DNA from: Myroides fluvii
GTDB lineage: Bacteria > Bacteroidota > Bacteroidia > Flavobacteriales > Flavobacteriaceae
Direction: 5' to 3'
Length of the DNA stretch: 64,000 nt
NCBI RefSeq assembly: GCF_009792295.1
Contig: NZ_CP039934.1
Location: 2,872,501 to 2,936,500 of the forward strand
The notes below the pieces were generated by a model. That model had not been told where the DNA came from. It did no database searches and was given only the letters and a program-made list of their open reading frames with translations. Each line of letters opens with the position of its first letter. Positions within the stretch are counted from its first letter, which is position 1. This document shows positions 44,066 through 52,551 of the stretch, one piece after another. The position numbers were made by a program, and so were the translations under genes.

Positions 44066-46605
44066 GTTTTTATTTTGATAAGCAAAGCTTCTCCTTTTTC
44101 ATCTTTTGGCGCATCCAAGGTTATGGTGTCGCCAACAGTTAATTTTGCATTTACAATTTCTTCTGCAATCGGATCTTCAATGTACTTTTGAATTGCTCGT
44201 TTTAATGGACGTGCCCCATATTGCTTGTCAAAACCTTTTTCAGCAATAAAATTCTTCGCTTTTTCTGTTAGGTTTAATTTGTATCCTAAATCGTCAATGC
44301 GCTCGAATAATTTAGCTAATTCAATGTCGATAATTGAGTTAATGTGCTCTTTCTCTAAGGAGTTGAATACCACAATATCGTCAATTCTATTTAAGAACTC
44401 TGGTGCAAAAGCTTTTTTCAACGCACTTTCAATCACGGATTTACTGTGTTGATCGGTTTGTTCCTTACGCGCCTGTGTGCCAAAACCAACACCTTGTCCA
44501 AAATCTTTTAATTGACGAACCCCAATATTAGATGTCATAACAATAATTGTATTTCTAAAATCGACTTTGCGTCCTAAACTATCAGTTAAATGACCATCAT
44601 CCAATACTTGTAACAACATATTAAAGATATCAGGATGTGCTTTTTCGATTTCATCAAATAGAATAACACTGTATGGTTTTCTGCGGATTTTTTCTGTTAA
44701 TTGGCCTCCTTCTTCATATCCAACATATCCTGGAGGTGCACCGATTAAACGAGATAACGCAAATTTCTCCATGTATTCACTCATGTCAATGCGAATCAAA
44801 GCATCATCTGAATCAAAAAGCTCTTTGGCTATTACTTTGGCTAATTGGGTTTTTCCAACTCCAGTTTGTCCTAAGAAAATAAATGATCCAATCGGTTTGT
44901 TCGGGTCTTTTAATCCCGCGCGATTGCGTTGAATAGCCTTGGCAATTTTACCAACAGCCTCATCTTGTCCAATGACTTTTCCTTTTATGATAGCAGGTAA
45001 GTTCGCTAATTTTGTGATTTCTTTCGCAGCAATTCGGTTTACTGGAATTCCCGTCATCATAGATACTACATCAGCAACATCATCTTCTGAAATGAGAATG
45101 CGGTTGTTTTTTACCTCTTTTTCCCACGCTTCTTGTGCAATGTCCAGTTCTTTTTCTATGCTTTTTTCTTTGTCTCTTAGATTAGCAGCTTCTTCATACT
45201 TCTGCTTTTGAACCATCACATTTTTGTTCTCGCGAACTTCTTCTAATTCTTGTTCTAAGTTTAGTATGTTCTGAGGTACGTTGATATTCGTGATATGTAC
45301 GCGAGAGCCTACTTCATCCAAAGCATCAATTGCCTTGTCGGGTAAGAAACGATCCGTCATATAGCGATTCGTCAACTTTACACAAGCTTCAATCGCCTCA
45401 TCTGTATAACTTACGTTGTGGTGACTCTCGTATTTGTCCTTAATATTGTGCAAAATGATAATCGTCTCGTCTACCGAAGTCGGTTCTACCAATACTTTTT
45501 GGAAACGGCGTTCTAACGCACCATCTTTTTCGATGTGCTGTCTAAATTCATCTAGTGTTGTGGCACCAATACATTGAATCTCGCCTCGCGCTAAAGCAGG
45601 TTTGAACATATTAGAGGCATCTAAGGAGCCCGTCGCTCCACCCGCACCAACAATGGTGTGAATTTCGTCGATAAATAAAATGATGTCTGTGTTTTTCTCT
45701 AACTCATTCATCACAGCTTTCATGCGCTCTTCAAATTGTCCTCTGTATTTTGTTCCCGCCACTAAACTAGCCAAATCTAACGTCACGACGCGTTTGTTGA
45801 ATAAAACACGAGAGACTTTCTTTTGGATGATTTTTAAAGCTAAACCTTCCGCTATAGCAGATTTACCTACTCCTGGCTCACCAATTAACAAGGGATTGTT
45901 TTTCTTTCTGCGACTTAAAATCTGTGAAACACGCTCGATTTCTTTTTCACGCCCTACAACAGGGTCTAGTTTACCATCAATCGCCATTTCTGTCAAATCT
46001 CTACCAAAATTGTCTAAAACCGGTGTTTTACTCTTTTTATTTGGTGGAGTAGATTGCGTGTCAGCTTTTTTACTACTAGAGCTGTCATTTTGTCCGGATT
46101 CTTCGAAAGTTTCCGCCTTTGGACTATGGAATATATCTTCGCTATCCGCTTCTTTCTTTTCTTCAGAAAGAAATTCTACATAATAGGTCTTTACACTTTC
46201 GTAATCCACATTCATTTTGTTGAGGATTTGAGTAATAGGATCTTCATTGTTCTTTAAAATACACAAGAGCAAATGAGCAGAAGTTACTTCAATATTTTTG
46301 AAGACTTTCACTTCCAAATAGGTTAAACGCAAAGCTCTTTCTGCTTGCTTGGTAAGATATAGTGATCCTTTCTCGTTTACTGCTGTCTTTGTAGCCGAAT
46401 AAGGTGTTAAATTCTCAACTTTATGACGTAAAAAATCAAGGTCTACTTCTAGATTTTGGAGAATTGTCGATCCTTCACCTTGCTCAATTCTCAATAAGGC
46501 TAACAAAAAGTGCTCTGTTCCTATAAAGTCATGACCTAGACGTAATGCCTCGTCCTTACTAAAGGAAATAACATTTTTTATTTCTTGTGAAAAATTTTCG
46601 TCCAT
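44047..46605 (-). CDS. clpC: ClpC-type AAA+ chaperone/protease ATPase
   Basis: 852 residues from MDENFSQEI (ATG 46605; the frame is open to 46641 but the extra 12 residues are not family-like). It unfolds substrates for ClpP. Domains: N-terminal Clp repeats (1-150), AAA1 with Walker A GEPGVGKS and Walker B IILFIDE, a UVR motif (QKYEEAANLRDKEKSIEKEL) that defines ClpC, AAA2 with GQTGVGKT and SVILFDEIE, then a C-terminal D2 small domain. An acidic linker rich in Ser/Asp (residues 155-190) precedes AAA1. Monocistronic. Confidence 0.95.
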   Translation of the reverse strand: MDENFSQEIKNVISFSKDEALRLGHDFIGTEHFLLALLRIEQGEGSTILQNLEVDLDFLRHKVENLTPYSATKTAVNEKGSLYLTKQAERALRLTYLEVKVFKNIEVTSAHLLLCILKNNEDPITQILNKMNVDYESVKTYYVEFLSEEKKEADSEDIFHSPKAETFEESGQNDSSSSKKADTQSTPPNKKSKTPVLDNFGRDLTEMAIDGKLDPVVGREKEIERVSQILSRRKKNNPLLIGEPGVGKSAIAEGLALKIIQKKVSRVLFNKRVVTLDLASLVAGTKYRGQFEERMKAVMNELEKNTDIILFIDEIHTIVGAGGATGSLDASNMFKPALARGEIQCIGATTLDEFRQHIEKDGALERRFQKVLVEPTSVDETIIILHNIKDKYESHHNVSYTDEAIEACVKLTNRYMTDRFLPDKAIDALDEVGSRVHITNINVPQNILNLEQELEEVRENKNVMVQKQKYEEAANLRDKEKSIEKELDIAQEAWEKEVKNNRILISEDDVADVVSMMTGIPVNRIAAKEITKLANLPAIIKGKVIGQDEAVGKIAKAIQRNRAGLKDPNKPIGSFIFLGQTGVGKTQLAKVIAKELFDSDDALIRIDMSEYMEKFALSRLIGAPPGYVGYEEGGQLTEKIRRKPYSVILFDEIEKAHPDIFNMLLQVLDDGHLTDSLGRKVDFRNTIIVMTSNIGVRQLKDFGQGVGFGTQARKEQTDQHSKSVIESALKKAFAPEFLNRIDDIVVFNSLEKEHINSIIDIELAKLFERIDDLGYKLNLTEKAKNFIAEKGFDKQYGARPLKRAIQKYIEDPIAEEIVNAKLTVGDTITLDAPKDEKGEALLIKIKTKKPAH

Positions 46606-46779
46606 ACTAACTGAATTTAGGTGATTATTTGTTTGATACATAAACTAAAGGCAAAAAGTGTACCTAGTTGGTAGAAGTTGCCCTTCTGTCATACGCTAAT
46701 TGACAAAAAAAAATTGGTAAATAAAAATATTATGGATTCTTTTTTTGGTGGAGAAGACGAAGTGCAAACTGCACTACAT

Positions 46780-47844
46780 TTAGTCTCCGACCTTTTTATT
46801 GTTTTCAATAAACTGGTATTTGCGTTGTTTGCTTTTCCATCTCTCTTCTGCGTATTTTCTCAAATCGATAATTTTATCCTTTTCATCGACAATTTCAAAT
46901 CCTAAAAGGGTTTCCAATATATCTTCTAATGTTAGAAGTCCCTGAACCTCTCCGTACTCATTGGTAATGATGGCAATGTGCTCGTGCTTTTCCGTTAATC
47001 GACTCCAAGCTTCTAAGACACTTGTTCGTTCGTTGAACTGAAGAATGTTGCGTTTAAGATCTTTCAACTGAATGTCAAATTGATCTGCAGCTAAGTGTTC
47101 AAAGATGAGGTCGCGAAGTACATATCCAACGATATTTTCCGTTTGCCCACTATAAATAGGAATACGCGAAAAGTGAAGTAATTCCTTATTCACTAAAAAA
47201 CCTTGAAGTTTTAGCTCCTCATCTGCGTGAATCATCATGATACGAGGAGTGTGGATGGCTGCAACCGAAACGTCTTTGAGTTGGATTAGGTTTTGAATGA
47301 TTTTCGTTTCCTTTCCTTCTAATATTCCTTCTTGTTCACCAATACTAGCTAAACTCGCTAATTCTTCGCGGCTAATACTTGATTCTTGTTGTTTTTTACT
47401 CAGGCGCTTGGTTAAAAAAGAAGAAAGTAAAACCAAAGGATAGCAGAGAATAATCATGCTGGAAATAGTAGTAGCGGTTGAGCTATACAAGGTTTTGCAA
47501 TAGTTTGCACCCAATGTTTTAGGAATAATTTCTGTAAATACCAGGATGACCAAGGTTAGAAGGGCAGAAATAACCCCAAAATAAGCCTCTCCAAAAACAA
47601 CTGTAGCTTGTGCGCCAACACCAGCAGCCCCAACAGTATGTGCAATGGTATTTAAAGATAGAATGGCAGATAAAGGTTTGTCAATATCCTTTTTCATGTG
47701 AATCAAAGCTTTTGCTTTGGTATCCCCCTGATCCGTTTTTGAATGTAAGAATGCAAGAGGGGTAGATAATAAGACTGCTTCTGCAATGGAACAGATAAAA
47801 GAAACCGTTAAGGCTAAAAACAAATAAATTAATAATAAAGTCAT
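46780..47844 (-). CDS. CNNM/CorB-like membrane protein with CBS domains
   Basis: 354 residues: four membrane helices in the DUF21/CNNM transmembrane domain (1-140, including SICSIAEAVLLSTPLAFLHS) and a pair of CBS domains (about 190-325, HTPRIMMI, TNEYGEVQGLLTLEDILE). The C-terminal CorC_HlyC domain found in larger relatives is absent. Such proteins are tied to Mg2+ transport or divalent-cation homeostasis; direction of transport is not shown. The 320-base upstream stretch is unusually long for the leader. Confidence 0.88.
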   Translation of the reverse strand: MTLLLIYLFLALTVSFICSIAEAVLLSTPLAFLHSKTDQGDTKAKALIHMKKDIDKPLSAILSLNTIAHTVGAAGVGAQATVVFGEAYFGVISALLTLVILVFTEIIPKTLGANYCKTLYSSTATTISSMIILCYPLVLLSSFLTKRLSKKQQESSISREELASLASIGEQEGILEGKETKIIQNLIQLKDVSVAAIHTPRIMMIHADEELKLQGFLVNKELLHFSRIPIYSGQTENIVGYVLRDLIFEHLAADQFDIQLKDLKRNILQFNERTSVLEAWSRLTEKHEHIAIITNEYGEVQGLLTLEDILETLLGFEIVDEKDKIIDLRKYAEERWKSKQRKYQFIENNKKVGD

Positions 47845-48165
47845 TCAGATAAAACTTAAAGGAACAATACTATTCTTTTTTGTTTTTCAATAGGAGTTAA
47901 ATTTAACTCAAGCAGACAAAATGTTCACTGAGTAGCGGTAAGAGGAAATACATACAAGAGCTATAAGCCAAGAGGAAGTGGAGTAGCCAATTTTTTTCTT
48001 GTGATTAAGTTTAAGTCAAGAAGTAGTACACTTCGTAAAAAAGATATTGTTCCGAGGTTGATACGAACTTTACGTGGGGGTGTTTCGAAACAAAGATCAT
48101 TTTTATTTTAGGTGAATTATTTTATTTAGCTAGCTCTAAATAAAAAGTTAACGTATCGTATTTTT
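47845..48165. other. Gene-free stretch between the CNNM and XRE genes
   Basis: No gene. It contains a short AT-rich hairpin at 48121-48144 that may end the XRE transcript, and a weak -7-like GATCTTTG (minus strand) near 48090-48098 that could serve the CNNM gene. Nothing else recognisable. Confidence 0.5.
48121..48144 (-). terminator. Possible weak terminator of the XRE gene
   Basis: Arms TTTATTTAG (48121-48129) and CTAAATAAA (48136-48144), loop of six. Stem is AT-rich and lacks a long T tract. Confidence 0.3.
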
Positions 48166-48600
48166 CTATCTAGGCTTGTAGGTCATGAAAGTTCCGTCTT
48201 TGTAAAAAACAACAATTTGTTCTATGTCAGACGAGGTGAAAAAATCAGGAATAGGTTTAGGGGAAATGACCTCTTTTTTTATCGTTGAAGTAGGGGATGA
48301 AAGAGGGGTGTTTTGTGTTTCAATTTTGGATTCATCTGAAAATAAATCGACAGATTGGGAAGGTGCTATTTCCTGTTTTTTTTCACCAGAAAAAGAACCT
48401 TCACCTTTAATTAACCACTCGAGATTTAGTTCTGAAAAAGTGTCGTTTATCTTTAAAATAAAATCCAAACTAGCCTTGTTTCGACCAGATAAAATATGGG
48501 ATAAACTTGAGCGTTGAACGCCAATTTTATCCGCAAAAGCAGAAGCAGATAGCTCAAAATGTTCGAGTAAAAACTCTAGTCTGTTTACGAAATTCTCCAT
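48166..48600 (-). CDS. XRE-family helix-turn-helix regulator
   Basis: 144 residues. Residues 4-62 form a Cro/C1-type HTH (LSASAFADKIGVQRSSLSHILSGRNKASL), and LEWLIKGEGSF is the usual follow-on. The C-terminal half is a low-complexity Ser/Pro/Thr linker (SPTSTIKKEVISPKPIP) ending in a small IVVFYKDGTFMTYKP tail, so it may be tethered or sense something through that tail. It is divergent from an M14 peptidase gene; between them are several TTACAAATGTAA palindromes, its likely operators. Confidence 0.87.
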   Translation of the reverse strand: MENFVNRLEFLLEHFELSASAFADKIGVQRSSLSHILSGRNKASLDFILKINDTFSELNLEWLIKGEGSFSGEKKQEIAPSQSVDLFSDESKIETQNTPLSSPTSTIKKEVISPKPIPDFFTSSDIEQIVVFYKDGTFMTYKPR

Positions 48601-48603
48601 GGA

Positions 48604-48679
48604 TACAAATGTGTATTTTTAAATCAGATAGTTTACAAATGTAATAAAAATATTGAATTAACAAATGTATACATGTAAA
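48604..48679. promoter_or_regulatory. Operator-like palindromes, XRE side
   Basis: TTACAAATGTAA at 48633-48644 (exact), with degenerate copies TACAAATGTGTA at 48604-48615 and TTAACAAATGTA at 48658-48669 followed by TACATGTAAA. Confidence 0.6.
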
Positions 48680-48811
48680 ATAGTAGAGCAATAAGCTGTA
48701 TTATAGGTTTAAGTAGAGCTGTGTAAAGTATTGATTATTAATTAATACTTTGTTTTAAAATATTTTTGTAAAATCTTAGAGTGTTCCTTGGAAAAGAACG
48801 GAGGTTTATTG

Positions 48812-48882
48812 TTGACAATTGTAAAATACAAAACGCTATTCACTGTTTACATTTGTAAAAAATGAAATGTTTACATTTGTAA
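48812..48882. promoter_or_regulatory. Operator-like palindromes, M14 side
   Basis: TTACATTTGTAA at 48847-48858 and 48871-48882 (exact, 24 bases apart, reverse complement of the XRE-side site), plus degenerate TTGACAATTGTAA at 48812-48824. The last copy ends 22 bases before the M14 peptidase ATG. Confidence 0.6.
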
Positions 48883-48903
48883 TATTGTAAAAAGAGCAAG
48901 AGG

Positions 48904-50064
48904 ATGAACGAACAACAGTTAGCTAAAACGTATCGAGTACCAACAATTTCAGGAAGATACATTACCAACAAAAATGTAGCGGATTTTACATCGACCTTAA
49001 ACCATTACTTTAAGGTGAGTGTGATCGGGAAATCTGTTGAAAATAGATCCATTTATGCGGTGCAATTTGGCGAAGGAAAAACCAAGATTTTAATGTGGTC
49101 ACAGATGCATGGAAATGAGTCGACAACGACTAAAGCGGTGCTGGACTTACTTCGGTATTTGAATGAATCTACGGCGGATAAAATCGCTGAATGGAGGGCT
49201 GAATTTTCACTGATTATCGTTCCGATTTTAAATCCAGATGGAGCACATTACTACACAAGAGTTAACGCAAATCAAGTGGATTTAAATCGAGATTCGGTTG
49301 ATTTAAGTCAGCCTGAAAGTAAAGTTTTACGTCAGTTGTTGGAAGAGGAGCAACCTGATTATGCATTTAATTTACACGATCAACGCAGTATTTTTGGTGT
49401 AGGGGATACTGGGAAATCGGCTGCTCTGTCATTTTTAGCACCTGCTTTTAATGCAGATAGAGAGATGAATGAGACAAGGAAGAAGGCTGTTCAGCTGATT
49501 GTAGCAATGAATGAGGTTGCGCAGGAAATGGCTCCTGGGCATATAGGACGCTTTGATGATGGATTTAATTTGAATTGTATAGGAGATTATGCACAAGCAA
49601 TGGGTATCCCTACTATATTAATAGAGGCAGGGCATTTAGATCTGGATTATCAAAGAGAAAATACAAGAGAGTTAGTTTGCGCAAGCTTATTGCGTGTATT
49701 GAATGTTTTGACACATCCTCATAAGGGGGGCGATTATGCGTTAGAACATTATTTTGCACTTCCTGAGAATACTAAAAGCTTTTGTGATGTTGAATTGAGA
49801 AGTGGTATTATTCCTTCATCTGAAAGAAAAATTATAGTGAAAATTCAATATAAAGAGATATTAGCAGAGGGAAGTGTTAAATTTTGTCCTATTATTATGA
49901 ATATTGATAAAAAAGGAAGTAAATTTGCGCATGCATTAATAGAAAAAGATTGTTTATTAAAATCTTTTATTAAAGAACCCTTTCAGATTTTAGATCAGAA
50001 TTTTGAGGATGTTGTAGCGTTATCGGCTGAAGAGGTTAATTATTTATTAAAAAAAGAGGTATAA
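48904..50064 (+). CDS. M14-family zinc carboxypeptidase
   Basis: 386 residues. Zinc ligands H69 and E72 (MHGNE) and a His in NLHDQRSIFG near residue 157; substrate-binding NPDGAHYYTRVNANQVDLNRDSV and EAGH are the expected landmarks. No signal peptide, so cytoplasmic unless exported unconventionally. The C-terminal 120 residues form an extra domain. Divergent from the XRE regulator, probably under its control. Substrate (peptide or peptidoglycan stem) unknown. Confidence 0.88.
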   Translation: MNEQQLAKTYRVPTISGRYITNKNVADFTSTLNHYFKVSVIGKSVENRSIYAVQFGEGKTKILMWSQMHGNESTTTKAVLDLLRYLNESTADKIAEWRAEFSLIIVPILNPDGAHYYTRVNANQVDLNRDSVDLSQPESKVLRQLLEEEQPDYAFNLHDQRSIFGVGDTGKSAALSFLAPAFNADREMNETRKKAVQLIVAMNEVAQEMAPGHIGRFDDGFNLNCIGDYAQAMGIPTILIEAGHLDLDYQRENTRELVCASLLRVLNVLTHPHKGGDYALEHYFALPENTKSFCDVELRSGIIPSSERKIIVKIQYKEILAEGSVKFCPIIMNIDKKGSKFAHALIEKDCLLKSFIKEPFQILDQNFEDVVALSAEEVNYLLKKEV

Positions 50065-50148
50065 TTGCTATTTTTTGAATAAATAAGATTTTTTTTTATT
50101 ATTATTGTACTGAAATATAGATTTAGAATTAACATAAATAACTGATTT

Positions 50149-50628
50149 ATGAGTAAGTTTCGTTTAGATGAAATCGACCACCAGATCTTAGATATGCTGA
50201 TCGATAATACGAGAGTGCCTTTTACAGATATCGCTAAGAAATTATTAATTTCAGCAGGTACGGTTCACGTACGTGTGAAAAAAATGGAAGATGCTGGAAT
50301 TATCCAAGGTTCTTCGTTGACGCTTGATTATGAAAAATTAGGATATGCATTTATTGCGTATATCGGAATATTTTTACATAATACTTCGCAAACTAAGTTT
50401 GTTTTAGAACGAATTAATGAAATTCCATATGTGACAGTTGCTCACGTAACTACTGGTAAATTCAATGTATTCTGTAAAATTAGAGCGAAAAATACCCGTC
50501 ATGCGAAAGAAGTAATCTACATGATTGACGATATTGATGGAGTGTACAGAACAGAGTCAATGATTTCTTTGGAAGAAAGTATCAACGACAAAAAACGATT
50601 AATGCATACAATTTTTAAAGAATTGTAG
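50149..50628 (+). CDS. Lrp/AsnC-family regulator
   Basis: 159 residues: HTH of the AsnC type (DEIDHQILDMLIDNTRVPF, LLISAGTVHVRVKKMEDAG) and an RAM ligand-binding domain (IGIFLHNTSQ, HVTTGKFNVFCKI). It sits after the M14 peptidase gene with 84 bases between. It probably senses an amino acid; target genes not shown. It is followed by a terminator hairpin. Confidence 0.9.
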   Translation: MSKFRLDEIDHQILDMLIDNTRVPFTDIAKKLLISAGTVHVRVKKMEDAGIIQGSSLTLDYEKLGYAFIAYIGIFLHNTSQTKFVLERINEIPYVTVAHVTTGKFNVFCKIRAKNTRHAKEVIYMIDDIDGVYRTESMISLEESINDKKRLMHTIFKEL

Positions 50629-50653
50629 TCAATTTTTTAAAATGTAAATGAAT

Positions 50654-50684
50654 AAAAACTGCCTTTGTGCAGTTTTTTTTTATA
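50654..50684 (+). terminator. Terminator after the Lrp gene
   Basis: Arms AAAAACTGC (50654-50662) and GCAGTTTTT (50669-50677), then T-rich sequence. It lies inside a longer upstream reading frame of the next gene, so that gene must start downstream at 50708. Confidence 0.75.
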
Positions 50685-50707
50685 TTCGTTTTTTATACTT
50701 TTTAAAA

Positions 50708-51721
50708 ATGGATTCGTTAACTCAAATTGTTTTAGGCGGTGCCGTTGGAAATGCGTTACTAGGGGAGAAATTAAAGAATAAAGCTGTTTTATATGGTGCA
50801 GTAGCAGGTACTATACCAGATTTAGACGTTTTGGCTGTTTTTTTTACTGATCCAATAAGTGCTTTAGAATTTCATCGCGGTATTACGCATTCTGTCTTAT
50901 TTGCCATTTTTGGCGCTTTTCTTTTCGGATTTCTTCTGTATTGGTTTGAGAAGAAAAAAGGCGTCACCTACGAAGAGGGGGTTTGGCTCTTCTTTTGGGG
51001 ATTCTTTACGCATGCAGCGCTTGATGTATTTACAACTTGGGGAACCCGCGTTTTGTGGCCTTTTGATTATTCTTTTGCCTTTAAGTCAATCTTCGTGATT
51101 GATCCTCTTTATACCCTGCCTTTTTTGTTTTTTCTCCTGCGTTCAATGCGGGAAAAAACCAATGTGAAACGCCGTTTATATCTAAATCGATTGGGACTTT
51201 ATATAAGTAGTGCTTATTTGGGGTTAACACTTTTGCTAAAAGCGGTGGCCTTCTATAGTTTTACTGATGCGTTGGATCAGCAGCATATCTCATATAAAGC
51301 AATGTCGGTTAAGCCTACTATTATGAATACCATTCTTTGGACGGCAATTGTAGAAACCAAAGATGCTTTTTTAATAGGAGAATATTCTTTGTTGAACCCT
51401 AGTCCGGTTGAGTTTAAAACCTATCCTAAAAATAGAGAAGTAATTGGGAGTTTGGAAAAGCATTATTTAATCCATCGATTAGTGCGAATCTCCGAAGGGT
51501 ATTATACGTTTTCTGAAGTGAATAATGAGATCTATTTTAATGATTTGCGATTTGGTGTTTTGAAAGAAGAGGAGGGCGAAGTGCAGTTTGCATTTAGTTA
51601 TAAGTTCTATATTGATGAAAAAGGAGAATTGAATGTGGAAGAAGTCAAAAAAGACAGACGAGATGGAGTTAAATTATTGAAGTCAATTGGGCGAAAGATT
51701 TTTGGATTGAAAGAAGATTAA
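50708..51721 (+). CDS. DUF457-type membrane-bound metal-dependent hydrolase
   Basis: 337 residues from ATG 50708 (MDSLTQIVLGGAVGNALLG). The conserved DUF457/YdjM pattern is present: GTIPDLDVL, HRGITHS and HAALDVFTTWGTRVLWPFD, with five membrane helices in residues 30-180. The C-terminal 140 residues are an extracytoplasmic or cytoplasmic beta domain found in many relatives. Metal-binding residues are consistent with hydrolysis, though no substrate is known. It is followed 34 bases on by yaaA. Confidence 0.87.
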   Translation: MDSLTQIVLGGAVGNALLGEKLKNKAVLYGAVAGTIPDLDVLAVFFTDPISALEFHRGITHSVLFAIFGAFLFGFLLYWFEKKKGVTYEEGVWLFFWGFFTHAALDVFTTWGTRVLWPFDYSFAFKSIFVIDPLYTLPFLFFLLRSMREKTNVKRRLYLNRLGLYISSAYLGLTLLLKAVAFYSFTDALDQQHISYKAMSVKPTIMNTILWTAIVETKDAFLIGEYSLLNPSPVEFKTYPKNREVIGSLEKHYLIHRLVRISEGYYTFSEVNNEIYFNDLRFGVLKEEEGEVQFAFSYKFYIDEKGELNVEEVKKDRRDGVKLLKSIGRKIFGLKED

Positions 51722-51755
51722 AAGGAAGAATGGCTATATTTGGAAAAAAAATAAG

Positions 51756-52523
51756 ATGAAGATAGTTGTGTCGCCTGCTAAGAGCTTGGATTATAATACA
51801 AAAGTGCCTTTTACAGCTACTACAGAGCCTTTGTTTGTAAAAGAAAGTAAAATAATAAACGGGGTTTTAAAAGAAAAAACTCCCGTAGAATTGATGGAGT
51901 TGATGAAGATTTCTGCTAATTTGGCTGACCTAAATTGGCAGCGAAATCAAGGGCGAAACTATAAAAAGTCGAAAAAAAATGAAGCCGATTTTAGGGCAGC
52001 AGTTTTTGCTTTTAGCGGAGATGTGTACGTCGGATTAGATGCTTATACCTTGTCAGAAAATAAAATAGAGCGCTTGCAAGAACGCTTGCGTATTTTGTCC
52101 GGATTGTATGGAATTTTACGCCCGCTGGATGAAATTGAACCTTATCGCCTTGAGATGGGAACTAAAATGCCAATCGGAGATAAGGCTAACCTTCCTGCTT
52201 TTTGGAAACCTTATATCGTGGATTACTTAAATAAAGAAATGGAAGAAGGAGAAGTGTTGGTAAATTTGGCAAGTAATGAATACTTTAGTGCAATCGATCA
52301 GAAGAAGTTAAAAGCTACAATTGTAGTTCCTGAATTTAAAGAGTTGAGAGATGGAAAGCTAAAGACAATTAGTTTTTATGCTAAAAAAGCAAGGGGAATG
52401 ATGGTGCGTTATATTCTCGATCATGATATCCAGGATGTTGAAGGACTAAAGAAGTTCAATCTAGATGGATATGCGTGGAGTGAAGGAGAGTCTTCAGCGA
52501 AGAATTTGATATTTACAAGATAA
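51756..52523 (+). CDS. yaaA: Peroxide stress protein YaaA
   Basis: 255 residues of the DUF328/YaaA family, a DNA-binding protein that limits peroxide-dependent DNA damage by controlling free iron in E. coli. Typical start (MKIVVSPAKSLDY), RERLRILSGLYGILRPLD and YRLEMGTKMPIG are conserved. Cytoplasmic. It probably shares a transcript with the previous gene, 34 bases upstream, and hutH starts 28 bases downstream. Confidence 0.92.
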   Translation: MKIVVSPAKSLDYNTKVPFTATTEPLFVKESKIINGVLKEKTPVELMELMKISANLADLNWQRNQGRNYKKSKKNEADFRAAVFAFSGDVYVGLDAYTLSENKIERLQERLRILSGLYGILRPLDEIEPYRLEMGTKMPIGDKANLPAFWKPYIVDYLNKEMEEGEVLVNLASNEYFSAIDQKKLKATIVVPEFKELRDGKLKTISFYAKKARGMMVRYILDHDIQDVEGLKKFNLDGYAWSEGESSAKNLIFTR

Positions 52524-52551
52524 TAAATAAAAGAATAGAGCCAATAAAATT

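Noticed and set aside
45680..46183. 167-codon plus-strand frame opposite clpC
   Set aside because: Antisense shadow of the AAA1 region of clpC; the opposite frame has a complete, conserved protein.
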